Shown: in pieces, positions 19,044-28,503 of the stretch
Numbering within the stretch: position 1 is the first letter of the stretch
Layout of the letters: each line of letters begins with the position of its first letter
Source: JAFANK01 sp036741695
GTDB taxonomy: Bacteria > Vulcanimicrobiota > Vulcanimicrobiia > Eremiobacterales > Eremiobacteraceae
DNA length: 64,000 nt
Direction: 5' to 3'
NCBI GenBank assembly: GCA_036741695.1
Contig: DAINRU010000004.1
Location: 1-64,000, forward strand
Translations under genes and position numbers: made by a program
The notes under the pieces: generated by a model
Databases searched by the model: none
The model's input: only the letters and a program-made list of their open reading frames with translations
What the model was told of the DNA's origin: nothing

Positions 19044-19472
19044 GTTATCCGGGCTGACGTAGAGACCGGCGATCTTGCCATCCGGGTCGAGGGTGAAGGT
19101 GAAATACACGCGCGTGGTGGCAAGGCCAACGCGATAATGATAGATGGTGAACGAGCCAGAGACCATCTTATCGGTCAGCGTGAATGAGGTCGGATCGCCC
19201 AAGGTCTGGAGCTGCGCGGAAACCTTCTTGACCACGGCGTCGGTGAGCGCAGCGTTCAGCTGCTTATCCAGTTGCGTCCGGTCGATCGTGCCCGACTGCA
19301 GCATGCCGTACCAGCTCCTGGCACGCGTCGTGATCTCCATGTCCGACGGCGAGGCGACTGGACTCGGACTCGGTGAGCTCGTGGCTTGCGTGTCGGCCAG
19401 CGCTTGTCCGGACGCAACCCCGAGCGGCGCACCGATCAAGGCGATGGCGAGCAGCATATGACAAAATCGCAT
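19038..19472 (-). CDS. Small secreted hypothetical protein
   Basis: 144 residues with a clear signal peptide (HMLLAIALIGAPLGVASG) and a Ser-Pro linker (SSPSPSPVASPS), then a domain of about 95 residues: ARSWYGMLQSGTIDRTQLDKQ, AQLQTLGDPTSFTLTDKMVSG, YHYRVGLATTRVYFTFTLDPDGKIAGLYVSP. The pattern of an amphipathic helix followed by a curved sheet resembles small NTF2-like or DUF3887-like periplasmic domains, but that is fold-level guesswork. Its stop overlaps the end of the propeller gene by 6 bp on the opposite strand. Confidence 0.75.
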   Translation of the reverse strand: MRFCHMLLAIALIGAPLGVASGQALADTQATSSPSPSPVASPSDMEITTRARSWYGMLQSGTIDRTQLDKQLNAALTDAVVKKVSAQLQTLGDPTSFTLTDKMVSGSFTIYHYRVGLATTRVYFTFTLDPDGKIAGLYVSPDNS

Positions 19473-19541
19473 GGCCTTGTGCTTTCAGCAGGCGGCCAGG
19501 CGATTCTTGCCGTTATGTTCGAAAGAGGACGTTGAAGCCGC

Positions 19542-19700
19542 TTATGCGGCGGTCTTGTACACCACGTGATAGCCGTGGCGGATGGCGACCAGATAGCAGC
19601 CGGAGCAGATGCGGAAGCGCGGCTCTTGCTGCGCTCCCAAACTGACGTAGAGCTTGGACTTCCCAGCGTCTTCCCGGCAAAACGCGCAATGTTCCGTCAT
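19542..19700 (-). CDS. 52-aa zinc-ribbon-like protein
   Basis: A small protein with two CxxC pairs, MTEHCAFC and RICSGCYL, spaced about 24 residues apart, the arrangement of a treble-clef or zinc-ribbon fold. The start at ATG 19700 is favoured over the longer frame from 19763 because AAGGA lies 7 bases upstream of it and the residues before it are arginine-rich without coding character. No enzymatic residues are evident; it probably binds nucleic acid or a protein partner. Confidence 0.65.
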   Translation of the reverse strand: MTEHCAFCREDAGKSKLYVSLGAQQEPRFRICSGCYLVAIRHGYHVVYKTAA

Positions 19701-19801
19701 ATGCGATCCTTTGCGACAACGAGATATCTGTATGACGCAGCGCGGCGACCTGCGTGACCGCAAGGCGCCGCGATGCGACGCGGCTCACTCGGTCAGCGGT
19801 G

Positions 19802-21166
19802 TCAGGAAGCGAGGCCGTTGATGATATCGTAAACGTTGTCGGCGTGCTCGGGCTTCATCATGACGCTGCGCAGGACGGTGCAGTGCTCCTCATCCCAGGT
19901 GAGCTTTGGAAGGGCGAGCGCGCCGAAGGCCTTGGGCAACCGCCAAGTGGCTAAAAAGAGCGGCCGCCGAGCGCTCTGGCAGCGCGCGAAGAGCTCCTCG
20001 CTCTTGCGCGAGATCTCCGAGACGCGCCGGCGCTCGCCCTCGGGCACGGGCGCCAGCGTGACGATGTCAAGGTCGGGTTTGACCACCGGTGTCAAGGCGC
20101 CGGTCGCACCGGCCATCTCATATGCGGTGACAGCCGCCATCCGCGACGCGAACAGCGACCGTCCAAGCCCCTGCGCCGTCAGCGGAAAGCAGCGCAAGGT
20201 CGCCCAGAGCGCTGCCGCAGCGGCGCCTGGGCGCGAGCATTCCAAGCTTATCTCGCCAAGATGCAGCTCGCGCGAGGTGAAATACGTGTAGGGCGATTCA
20301 TGCTTGTAGAATGCGCCTACGGCCGGATCGGCGAACAACACCGCACCGCATCCGTAGGGCTGCAGCCCGTGCTTGTGCGGATCGATCACGATCGAGTCCG
20401 CGCGCGATATCGCTTCCCAAGAGACTGCGTCGAGGGATGCCAGCGGTTCGTGCGCCAGCACCTGGAAGAAGCCGCCGTAGGCTGCGTCGACGTGGACGCG
20501 CCAGCCGCGTTCGCGCGCAAGCTCGAGCACGTCGGCCACGGGATCCACGGCGCCGGCAGCAGTCGTGCCAGCGGTGACGACGACCGTGCCGACCGCATCG
20601 CCTGCCCCAAGGGATGCAAGCCGGTCGACATCCATCTTCCCGCGGGCATCGACCGGCACGACAACCGTCTTGACGCCGAGCAGCTCGCACATGCGTGGGT
20701 GCGTGTAGTGGGCTTCGCTCGAGATGGCGATGGACTTACCCGGATGGATGCGCGATGCGACCCACAGCGCCTCGAGGTTGGCGATCGTGCCCGACGTCGT
20801 GAGGTGACCGAGATACGGCGAGCGGAACTCGACCATCGCCGCCAGCTGGTCGACGCACTCGCGTTCCATCATGGCGGTGGCCGGGCCGCCGTCTAGGGCG
20901 TGGTTATTTGGATTGATGCGCGCCGCGATGGCATATGCGGCAAGCGCGACAGGATGCGGCGGGCGCAGCATCTGCCCAGCGTAGTCGGGGTGGAAGAAGG
21001 GATAGTTGTCGGCGAGGCGCGCGACGAGATCGTCGATGGCCTGCCTCGCGATATGCGGATCGACCTCGAGGCTTTCGTGCGGTTCGAACGGGCGGAAGGT
21101 TGATTCCCAGCGCGCGATTCCGTCAAGGCCGCGCGCGAGGAGCTCTCGGAACCGGCCTTCGGTCAC
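19802..21166 (-). CDS. PLP-dependent group II decarboxylase
   Basis: A 454-residue pyridoxal-phosphate enzyme of the glutamate/tyrosine/aspartate decarboxylase group. Visible blocks are GHLTTSGTIANLEALWVA (phosphate/ring binding, near residue 125), VVVTAGTTAAGAVDP, VHVDAAYGGFF (Asp to the PLP ring nitrogen) and DPHKHGLQPYGCGAVLF with the Schiff-base lysine near residue 265. Substrate is not decidable: tyrosine, aspartate and sphingosine-phosphate-lyase-like relatives share these motifs. It lies 17 bp downstream of the SNF2 helicase stop on the same strand side, with no functional link apparent. Confidence 0.88.
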   Translation of the reverse strand: MTEGRFRELLARGLDGIARWESTFRPFEPHESLEVDPHIARQAIDDLVARLADNYPFFHPDYAGQMLRPPHPVALAAYAIAARINPNNHALDGGPATAMMERECVDQLAAMVEFRSPYLGHLTTSGTIANLEALWVASRIHPGKSIAISSEAHYTHPRMCELLGVKTVVVPVDARGKMDVDRLASLGAGDAVGTVVVTAGTTAAGAVDPVADVLELARERGWRVHVDAAYGGFFQVLAHEPLASLDAVSWEAISRADSIVIDPHKHGLQPYGCGAVLFADPAVGAFYKHESPYTYFTSRELHLGEISLECSRPGAAAAALWATLRCFPLTAQGLGRSLFASRMAAVTAYEMAGATGALTPVVKPDLDIVTLAPVPEGERRRVSEISRKSEELFARCQSARRPLFLATWRLPKAFGALALPKLTWDEEHCTVLRSVMMKPEHADNVYDIINGLAS

Positions 21167-21183
21167 AGACGAAAATTACTGCG

Positions 21184-24100
21184 CTAGTCGCCGATGGGGG
21201 CGAAGAGCTCGTCGAGATCCTCGCGCGTCAGCGATTTGGCGAAGGCCGCGTCGGTGGAGACCACGGAGTCGGCCAGCGCTTGCTTGCGGCCCTGCAGCGC
21301 TTGGATCTTCTCTTCGACCGATCCCAGCGTCACCAGACGATAGGCAGTGACCGGCTTGGTCTGGCCGATGCGGTGCGTGCGGTCGATCGCCTGACGCTCG
21401 ATGGCCGGGTTCCACCACGGGTCGTAGAGCACGACGTAGTCCGCCTCGGTGACGGTGAGACCGACGCCGCCGGCCTTGAGGCTCATGAGGAAGACAGGCG
21501 GTCCATCCTCACGCCGGAAGTCGTCGAGCACCTTGCTGCGGTTCTTCGTCGCCCCGTCGAGATAGGAATACGGACGTTTGCGAGCGTCGAGCGCCTCGCG
21601 CATGATGCCCAGCATCTCGGTGAAAGATGAGAACACGAGCACGCGATGTCCCGACTCGATGATGGATTCGAGCAGTTCGATGAAGGCCAAGAACTTGCCC
21701 GAGGCCTCTTCGTCCTCGCGCCAGTGGTCGCCGATCAACCCCGGATGGCAGCAGATCTGGCGCAACTTGGTCAGCGCCGCCAAGATTGAGAGCTGTGCGC
21801 GTTGGATGCCGCGTTCGTCCACCTCGCGCAAGATGTCGCGACGCGCGCGCAGGACGGTCTCGCGGTAGGCTTTCTTCTGCGAGGTCGTCATCTCGCACTC
21901 GATGGTCTGTTCGGTGCGCGAGGGCAGATCTGCCGCGACCTGGGTCTTGAGGCGGCGGATCATGAACGGCTGCACGCGGCGCGCGAGACGCTGCTGCTTC
22001 TCGACATCGCCGTCGCGCATGATCGGCGTCTCGAAGTTCGTGCGGAAATGGCTTTCATTGCCGAGCAGACCCGGCATGACGAAGTCGACGATCGACCACA
22101 GGTCCAGTACCGAGTTCTCGATCGGCGTGCCGGTGAGGGCCAGGCGCTGCTCGGCGTTGATGCCCTTGATGACCTGGGAGATCTTGGCCTGCGGGTTCTT
22201 GATCTGCTGCGCCTCGTCGAGCACGATGGTGCGGAACGCGAGCTTGCCGAGGCTCTCGGCATCACGGCGCGCGAGCGCGTATGAGGTCACGAGCAGGTCG
22301 AACTTGTCGGCCTCGCTGTAGACCGCCTCGCGGCCCGCGCCGGCGCTGAGCAGGCTCACTTTCAGCTCCGGCGTGAAGCGCGCGGCTTCGCTCAGCCAGG
22401 TGTGGGTCACAGACGTCGGGCAGACGATGAGATTCGGTGCGCTGCCGCGCCGGCTGCGCTCGCGATCGAGGTAGGCGAGCACCTGCAACGTCTTGCCCAG
22501 ACCCATGTCGTCAGCGAGGATGCCGCCGAAGGCGTAGCGCGCGAGGTAGGCGAGGAAATCGAGTCCGCGGCGCTGATAAGGCCGCAAGATCTTCTCGAGA
22601 TGGGCGGGCGGAGCGGTCTCCTCGATGCCGGAGAAACCGCGCACGGCTTCACGCAACTCGCGCAGCTGCGAGGGCAGTTCGTGATCGCCGCAGGCCTTGG
22701 CCAAGTCGTCGTATACGGAGAGCATCTGCGCGGTCGTGAGCCGCGCGCGACCACCTCGCTCGAGCGAGTTGCCGAACCCACCGGTCGCCTCGCGCAGCAG
22801 CGCGAACGACGAAAGGTCGATGAAGCGGCCGTCGGCGAGGCGGTAGAAGCGCCCCGAGCTCTGCCACAGCGCCTTGACGTCTTCGGGAGAAAGCGGCTGC
22901 CCGTCGAGCATGAGCTCGACCGATATCTCAAGCCAATCGATCGGTCCAGACGCCGCGCCTGAGATCTTGCCCTTGGACTTCGAGCGCTCTTTGTCGTCGT
23001 CGGCTTCATCGACCGACAGCGAGACGTGGATTGCCTTAGGGCCTTCCACGAGCGATTTCATCGTCTCGTCAAGGTCGAGATGGAACTCTGCCTTCCATGC
23101 CGGCAGCACTTCGGTGCCGAACTGGTAGCCTAGGTCAGTGCCTTCCAGCCGCCACGCCGTCTCGTCGTAGTGCGGCAGAGGGTCGTCCGGATGCTCGAGC
23201 CGGAAAGCCTCGAAGATGTCCTTCCAGGGGCGGAAGCCATGGGATTCGAGCTTGCCGCGCACGGCGTGCGCGAAGGCCGGGTCGCAATGGGCGTAGCGCG
23301 GTATGCTGCCCTTCTTGCCGTCGTCGACGCGGCGCAGCGGGCTGAACTCCCCGGTCGTGATCGGCCAGTTCGCACCGCTCTTTGGATCCTCCACCGCTGC
23401 GTCGGCGGTGATGCCGTCTCCCTGCCAGCGCAGCCGCAGCAGCGTCTGCTTCTCCATCTCTTCGGGCAGCAAGAGCAGCGAGGCTGCTGTGTCTCGGTCG
23501 AGCAGGCCATGCGCGCGTTCCAAGAGCTTGGGGACTTCCGGCGCCGACAGATGCATGGACGGCGTCGTCTTGAACCGCTCGACGATGCGCACACCGAACG
23601 ACCCGTCATGGAGATAGAAGGTATGACCGTCGAAGAGCCAGGCGGGCATGCCGTCGATGACGCGCACTCCGGCGCATTCGATCGTTGAGGCGTCCGGACG
23701 GACGAACTCGCCGTGCAACTGGAGATCGCCATCCGCATCCCGCTCGCCGGCCAAGCGCAGGTGCAAGGGTGAGAGCACGATCTTCACCTGCGGCATGGAC
23801 TCGGGATGCGCTCCAAGATGGTCGTCGTAGCGCACGCGCGGATGCGAGATGAGGCGCAACAAAAGTTGCGCGAAATTATTGCTCAAGCGCTGGGTGTGTT
23901 CGCTCGAGGGCCGAGCGAGCGCATAATCGGCCGGGGTGCCGAACATCGAGGTGAGCGTCGCATCCGAGAGCAGAGCGCTGTCATAGCGATCCCATTCCTC
24001 GCCGGTGAGATTCGCTTGCCGGGTGGTGCGATAGAGTTGCTGCAGATCGGCGTGCGTGCGGCTCACTCCATGCAGCTTCGGCGCGTCGAGGCAGAGACGG

Positions 24101-24735
24101 GCATAGAACACGCCGAGCCGCTCGTCAAAGCCGACGACGACCCACAGCCGACGTCGCGGCATCAGCGTCTCGTGATGCGGTGAGAGCAGATCGAGGAGTT
24201 CGCCAAGCTCGGCTGTGGCTCGGCCGTTGGGGCTTGTGACCGCGGCCGGCGCACCGTTATGCGATCCATTCGTCGCCGGGTGTGCTGTGGACGTCGCGCC
24301 GTTTCCCGCAACAGGTACAGTGACCGGGGCCGCCAGAGCCTGCGTCTCGCCGGTTTGCACTGCGAGCTCGGCCAGCATCGAGAGCGCGGCGACCGCGTGC
24401 TTGCAGTCGTAGCCGTAGCGGCAGGTGCAGTTGCAGCGCATGCCCAGCGGCGGTCGTGACGTGTCGCGGGTCAACGTCGTCGTGTGCGTCTCCGTGTCGG
24501 CGACGGTGGCGACGATATCGGCACGGCGCAGATTCAGACTGCGAACCTTGCCGCGCTGGAACGCTGCGACTCCCTGGGCGATAATCGGCTTGGGGAACGT
24601 GCCTTCGATGGCGGTCTGTGAGGGGATGGATGTCTGCCAGAGTCCGAGAGGTGGGCCGCCGCGTTCGGGGCCGACGCCCTCTTCAAAACGCAAAGTGATA
24701 GGTTGGTTCACTTTCGATTGTGCGCGAACAGCCAT
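21184..24735 (-). CDS. SWIM zinc-finger SNF2-family DEAD/H helicase-like ATPase
   Basis: 1183 residues of the bacterial SNF2/HepA type, acting as a DNA translocase or nucleoprotein remodeler. A SWIM zinc finger is at residues ~100-118 (CNCTCRYGYDCKHAVAAL, CxCx(n)CxH). The SNF2 ATPase core has motif I ADDMGLGKTLQVLAYL near residue 745, motif II VLDEAQQIKNP near residue 840, LTGTPIENSVLDLWSIVDF, and the C-terminal RecA half with VLVFSSFTEML, LSLKAGGVGLTVTEADYV and DRTHRIGQTKPV. The ATG at 24735 is chosen. The frame continues to 25155 only as antisense of the divergent kinase gene and encodes implausible arginine-rich sequence. 194 bp separate the two divergent starts. Confidence 0.93.
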   Translation of the reverse strand: MAVRAQSKVNQPITLRFEEGVGPERGGPPLGLWQTSIPSQTAIEGTFPKPIIAQGVAAFQRGKVRSLNLRRADIVATVADTETHTTTLTRDTSRPPLGMRCNCTCRYGYDCKHAVAALSMLAELAVQTGETQALAAPVTVPVAGNGATSTAHPATNGSHNGAPAAVTSPNGRATAELGELLDLLSPHHETLMPRRRLWVVVGFDERLGVFYARLCLDAPKLHGVSRTHADLQQLYRTTRQANLTGEEWDRYDSALLSDATLTSMFGTPADYALARPSSEHTQRLSNNFAQLLLRLISHPRVRYDDHLGAHPESMPQVKIVLSPLHLRLAGERDADGDLQLHGEFVRPDASTIECAGVRVIDGMPAWLFDGHTFYLHDGSFGVRIVERFKTTPSMHLSAPEVPKLLERAHGLLDRDTAASLLLLPEEMEKQTLLRLRWQGDGITADAAVEDPKSGANWPITTGEFSPLRRVDDGKKGSIPRYAHCDPAFAHAVRGKLESHGFRPWKDIFEAFRLEHPDDPLPHYDETAWRLEGTDLGYQFGTEVLPAWKAEFHLDLDETMKSLVEGPKAIHVSLSVDEADDDKERSKSKGKISGAASGPIDWLEISVELMLDGQPLSPEDVKALWQSSGRFYRLADGRFIDLSSFALLREATGGFGNSLERGGRARLTTAQMLSVYDDLAKACGDHELPSQLRELREAVRGFSGIEETAPPAHLEKILRPYQRRGLDFLAYLARYAFGGILADDMGLGKTLQVLAYLDRERSRRGSAPNLIVCPTSVTHTWLSEAARFTPELKVSLLSAGAGREAVYSEADKFDLLVTSYALARRDAESLGKLAFRTIVLDEAQQIKNPQAKISQVIKGINAEQRLALTGTPIENSVLDLWSIVDFVMPGLLGNESHFRTNFETPIMRDGDVEKQQRLARRVQPFMIRRLKTQVAADLPSRTEQTIECEMTTSQKKAYRETVLRARRDILREVDERGIQRAQLSILAALTKLRQICCHPGLIGDHWREDEEASGKFLAFIELLESIIESGHRVLVFSSFTEMLGIMREALDARKRPYSYLDGATKNRSKVLDDFRREDGPPVFLMSLKAGGVGLTVTEADYVVLYDPWWNPAIERQAIDRTHRIGQTKPVTAYRLVTLGSVEEKIQALQGRKQALADSVVSTDAAFAKSLTREDLDELFAPIGD

Positions 24736-24929
24736 ACTTTTCAAAGTTCGACGAGTCTCTGTCAGCTCCCGCCGGAAAAGGCACAAGAAGGGTTTTTCGA
24801 CGCGGGACTTTTGACCCCGCCTTCGATACGCGCATGATTCGCTCCATGAAAGTCGAATCGGCCGCATGAAAACCTTGGATTCCGTTCCTTTCGGTCCAGC
24901 GACCGGCGCACGCGTTCGACGGCGGTGCA

Positions 24930-26975
24930 ATGAGCGTTCGATTCTCCCAGCTCCTCGTGGCGATCGTGCTTGCGGTCGGTGCTTTCGCGCTCTTCCGCAC
25001 GATGAGCGCGTACCAAGAGACCGTGGTGTCAAGCGACCTGCGCATGCGTGGCGCCAGGATCGTCGAACGCGAGACCGGCCGCCTCGGCGAGCGCATTGCA
25101 ACCATTGAGGGACTGGCGGCGGAAACGGCCATGGGAGGGGATGGTTTTTCGCCACCGGAGTTCGAGCGACTGGCCCGGGCCGCGATGCGTCGCGACCCCG
25201 CGCTCGTGATGGTCGACTTCTTCAATGAGAACGATGTGCATGTCGCGCACATCGAAGCACGCGGTCCGGACGCGCTCGGCGCGCCCGCCAAGAAAAAAAT
25301 CACCAGTGTATCGCGCGACGACATCCAAGCGGTCGAGCTGGCGCTCTTCGCCGCGGAGCTCAGCCGCGCCACCTCGGTATCCGACGTGCCTCCCAAAGCG
25401 TCTGCGCCGCCGGATTCGCCGGCGGCGGACGGCCATTTCTGCCTGGCGACGCGCGTCGTGCGGCGCCAGCGCGAGATCGGCAGCATCGTCGAGTACCTCG
25501 ACGTGCGCGAGCTCATCGTCACCGACCTCGCCACCAAGGCGCCGGCGGCCTTCGCGCTGGATGATGGGCGCGGGCGCGCGCTGCAAACGGCCTCGCTCCC
25601 CATGCGCAACGAAGCGGACACGCAGACGTTCCCCATCCCCTTCGCCGATCGCGTCATGCAGTTGAGGCTCGCCGCACCGCCGCACAACGAAGCCAACCTG
25701 TGGTGGTTCGTCTTCGGCTGGCTCGCGCTCGTGCTCGCCGTCGTCTTGCCCATGGAAGCCGTCGGCCACATGAACCGCCGCGTGCAAGCGCTCAACGAAG
25801 AGCTCGAGACACGCGTCGCGGCACGCACCCAGCAACTGGAAGAAAGCCTTAGGGAGTCTCGCCGTCTGGCCGTCGTGGTCGAGTCCGCGCGCGAAGGAGT
25901 GATGGCGGTGGGCGCGAGCGGGTGCATCCGGTACGTCAACGATGCATTATGCAAAGAGCTGCAGTGCACGCCGGCCGAGCTCATCGACAAACCCGTCGAC
26001 AGCATCGCGGCCATCGGCATCTCGCAGCAGCAGTTGGCGAGCATTCGCGAAGAGATCAGCGAGATGGGATTCGTCTACCGCGAGATGGAGCGGTCGCGCG
26101 CCGATGGAACCACGTACATCGCGGGCGTCACCTTCACGCGCCATGCGCTCGAAGACACTAATGCCATCATCGCGGTGTCGCGCGACGTGACCGATCGCCG
26201 CCGGCTCGTCGACCAACTGCTCGAAGCCAAAGGCAGGCTCGAGCGCGAGATGCGCATGCGCGCGGACTTCATCGCCACCGCGAGCCACGAGCTGCGCACG
26301 CCCGTGACCACCCTGCGCACGCTTGCCGCATTGTTGCTGGAGAAGTTCGGACCGCGTGACGCCCTGCCGCCGGACGATAGCCGGCTGCTCGAGATCCTCG
26401 ACCACGAGTCGCGCCGGCTCGCCCATCTCGTCGAGGATCTCTTGAAAATCGCCAAGATCGATGCGCCCGAAGCGGCGTTGGCCGAGGAGCTCATCGATGT
26501 GCGTTCCGTCGTCAGCGCCGAGGTCGACGAGGTCAAACGGTTCGCCGATGGCGGTCCTGCGCTCGAGCTGCAGCTGGCCGATGCGCCCGTCATGGTGCGT
26601 GGCGACGAGGAAGCGCTGCGCAGCGTCATCGACAACCTCGTCGGCAACGCGCGCAAGTTCACGCCGCCGCAGGGGCGCGTCGAGGTCAGGGTGGAGCGCG
26701 ACGAACGTCATGCCCGGCTCGTCGTGAGCGACAGCGGTGTCGGCATCGCCACCTCCGATATGCCGCACATCTTCGAGCGTTTCTACCGCGCGCCGGACAC
26801 CGCGTCCAAAGCGCCCGGCGCGGGTCTCGGGCTTGCCATCGTGGCACGGCTGGTGGAGCTGATGCACGGCACGATCTCCGTCGCCAGCCAGTTCGGCCGG
26901 GGGACGACGATCACGGTGGAGTATCCGCTCGCCGTAGCTCCCGCCGATGCCGCTGGCGAGCGGGCGGTGGGGTAG
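24930..26975 (+). CDS. Membrane sensor histidine kinase with extracytoplasmic sensor and PAS domain
   Basis: 681 residues. Transmembrane helix 1 is near residues 7-24 and helix 2 near 258-277 (WWFVFGWLALVLAVVLPMEAV), framing an outside sensor of about 230 residues with a CHASE-like layout. A coiled linker (LNEELETRVAARTQQLEESL) leads to a PAS domain (~305-425). The HisKA box is ADFIATASHELRTPVTTL with the phosphorylated His near 453. The ATPase has N (DNLVGNARKFTPP), G1 (DSGVGI), F (IFERFYRA) and G2 (GAGLGLAI) boxes. It is followed after 5 bp by a receiver-only protein, its likely partner. The ligand is unknown. Confidence 0.94.
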   Translation: MSVRFSQLLVAIVLAVGAFALFRTMSAYQETVVSSDLRMRGARIVERETGRLGERIATIEGLAAETAMGGDGFSPPEFERLARAAMRRDPALVMVDFFNENDVHVAHIEARGPDALGAPAKKKITSVSRDDIQAVELALFAAELSRATSVSDVPPKASAPPDSPAADGHFCLATRVVRRQREIGSIVEYLDVRELIVTDLATKAPAAFALDDGRGRALQTASLPMRNEADTQTFPIPFADRVMQLRLAAPPHNEANLWWFVFGWLALVLAVVLPMEAVGHMNRRVQALNEELETRVAARTQQLEESLRESRRLAVVVESAREGVMAVGASGCIRYVNDALCKELQCTPAELIDKPVDSIAAIGISQQQLASIREEISEMGFVYREMERSRADGTTYIAGVTFTRHALEDTNAIIAVSRDVTDRRRLVDQLLEAKGRLEREMRMRADFIATASHELRTPVTTLRTLAALLLEKFGPRDALPPDDSRLLEILDHESRRLAHLVEDLLKIAKIDAPEAALAEELIDVRSVVSAEVDEVKRFADGGPALELQLADAPVMVRGDEEALRSVIDNLVGNARKFTPPQGRVEVRVERDERHARLVVSDSGVGIATSDMPHIFERFYRAPDTASKAPGAGLGLAIVARLVELMHGTISVASQFGRGTTITVEYPLAVAPADAAGERAVG

Positions 26976-26980
26976 CGCGA

Positions 26981-27358
26981 ATGGCCTGCGTGCTGCTGGT
27001 GGACGACGAGCCGCTGTTGCGCTCGGTGCTGTGCGAATATCTGAAGTTCTCGGGTCACGCCGTCATCGAATGCCGCGACGGCGACGAGGCGCTCGAGCGC
27101 TTGCGCGAGGCCCACGTCGATATCGTCGTGTCCGACGTGCTCATGCCTGGCATGGACGGGCTCGCGCTGTGCGGTGCGATGCGCGCTGATGCACGCCTGG
27201 CTTGCATCCCGGTGTTGTTCGTCACCGCGCGCAACGTCGACGCCGAGATGCAGGCCGAGATGGATCGCATCGGGGACGGCAGCATCTTCAAGCCGTTCGA
27301 GCCTTACATGCTCCTCAAAGCCATCGACACCGCCATCGAGCAGCACACGACGACGTAG
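26981..27358 (+). CDS. Single-domain response regulator
   Basis: 125 residues comprising only a CheY-like receiver: acidic pocket VDDEP, phosphoacceptor Asp52 in VVSDVLMPGMDG, Thr in LFVTARN and Lys in SIFKPFEPY. There is no output domain, so phosphorylation must be read by a protein-protein contact or passed on in a relay. The gene starts 5 bp after the sensor kinase, making a cognate pair. The MBL-like/cupin fusion follows 60 bp later with its own strong ribosome site. Confidence 0.94.
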   Translation: MACVLLVDDEPLLRSVLCEYLKFSGHAVIECRDGDEALERLREAHVDIVVSDVLMPGMDGLALCGAMRADARLACIPVLFVTARNVDAEMQAEMDRIGDGSIFKPFEPYMLLKAIDTAIEQHTTT

Positions 27359-27418
27359 TGCGGCCGCGTCGTTGCGGGCTCGCTCGAGCACGCGCACCAC
27401 GAGCCGCTCGGAGGGAAC

Positions 27419-28486
27419 ATGCAGAAGCTCTCGCTCCCTGGTATGGCCATGTGGTCCGTCTGGCAGCCGGATCGCGCCATGTATTTCAACTCGTTCTTCC
27501 TCCAACGCGACGATGGCAATATCGCCGTCGATCCGCTGGCGACGAGCGAGGATGACGTCGCCTATCTGCGCAGCAATGGCGGCGTGGCCTGGGTCATCAT
27601 CACCAATCGCGACCACGAGCGCAAAGCCCGCGACCTGGCGAGCGCCTTCGGTGCCAAGATCGCGAGCGGAGAAAAAGAAGCAGCTTTGCTCGGCGGTCCG
27701 GTCGACCGCGCGCTCAAAGATGGCGAAACCTTTACCGCCGGTATCGAGGTCATCGCGCTCGAGGGCGGCAAGACCCCGGGCGAGATCGCGTTGCAGCTGC
27801 GCGGCAGCAAGGCGGCGATCGTCGGTGACGCCGTATGGGGAGATCCTGCCGGCAGTTTGCGCCTGCCTCCTGATGACAAGTTGATCGACCCGGCCACAGC
27901 GGTGCTGTCGCTGCGCCGCATCTGGGCGCTGCGACTGGATGTGCTGCTCGTGGGCGACGGTGCGTGCCTGTTCGGCGACGCGGACAGGATCATCGGCGAT
28001 TGCTTGCAACGGCGCAGCGACGTCTACGTGAACCGCATCAACATCGACGAGCTCTACGCCGAGCATTTCTCCGAGGGCCTGGGACGTTACGAAGGCGTGT
28101 ACGAGGAGATCGGCCTGCTCATCGGTGCGCGCAAGCTTGGATACCAGATCACCACACTGCCGCCGGGCAAACGTCTGTGCCCATTGCACGTCGAGGATAT
28201 GGAGGAGGAGATGTTCATCGTCTGGGAAGGCGAGGCTGTGATCCGGACGCTACGCGGTGAGTACACCTGCCGCAAGGGCGACGTCATCGCGTTTCCGGTA
28301 GGGGACATCGGCGCGCATCAAGTGATCAACACATCCGATAAGCCTTGCAAGGTGTTCATGCTTGGGATGGAAGACCCGAACTCCGTCGCCTATTACCCAG
28401 ATTCCAAGAAAGTGCTCATCGGGTCGCGCAAGCGGCTGATCCTGCGTACGGAACCCGCACTCGACTACTACGACGGCGAAGTGTAA
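27419..28486 (+). CDS. Metallo-beta-lactamase-like domain fused to a cupin
   Basis: 355 residues in two parts. Residues ~1-200 look like an MBL fold: YFNSFFLQRDDGNIAVDPLA, then WVIITNRDHERKARDLASAFGAKI where the usual HxHxDH would be, EVIALEGGKTPGEIALQLRG, AAIVGDAVWGDPAG and LLVGDG. Only the DH of the metal motif is kept, so a binuclear zinc site is doubtful. Residues ~235-355 are a cupin: TTLPPGKRLCPLHVEDMEEEMFIVWEGEAVIRT, then KGDVIAFPVGDIGAHQVINTSDKPCKVFMLG, with candidate metal ligands H and E. A good ribosome site (GGAGGGAAC) precedes the ATG. It is downstream of the sensor kinase/regulator pair. Function is unknown; a sensing or sugar/acyl-modifying role would be a guess. Confidence 0.8.
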   Translation: MQKLSLPGMAMWSVWQPDRAMYFNSFFLQRDDGNIAVDPLATSEDDVAYLRSNGGVAWVIITNRDHERKARDLASAFGAKIASGEKEAALLGGPVDRALKDGETFTAGIEVIALEGGKTPGEIALQLRGSKAAIVGDAVWGDPAGSLRLPPDDKLIDPATAVLSLRRIWALRLDVLLVGDGACLFGDADRIIGDCLQRRSDVYVNRINIDELYAEHFSEGLGRYEGVYEEIGLLIGARKLGYQITTLPPGKRLCPLHVEDMEEEMFIVWEGEAVIRTLRGEYTCRKGDVIAFPVGDIGAHQVINTSDKPCKVFMLGMEDPNSVAYYPDSKKVLIGSRKRLILRTEPALDYYDGEV

Positions 28487-28503
28487 CGCCTGCCTGCGGT
28501 CGG

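Noticed and set aside
24736..25155. Upstream extension of the SNF2 helicase frame
   Set aside because: It encodes arginine-rich sequence antisense to the sensor kinase, while the SWIM domain sits at the normal distance from ATG 24735.
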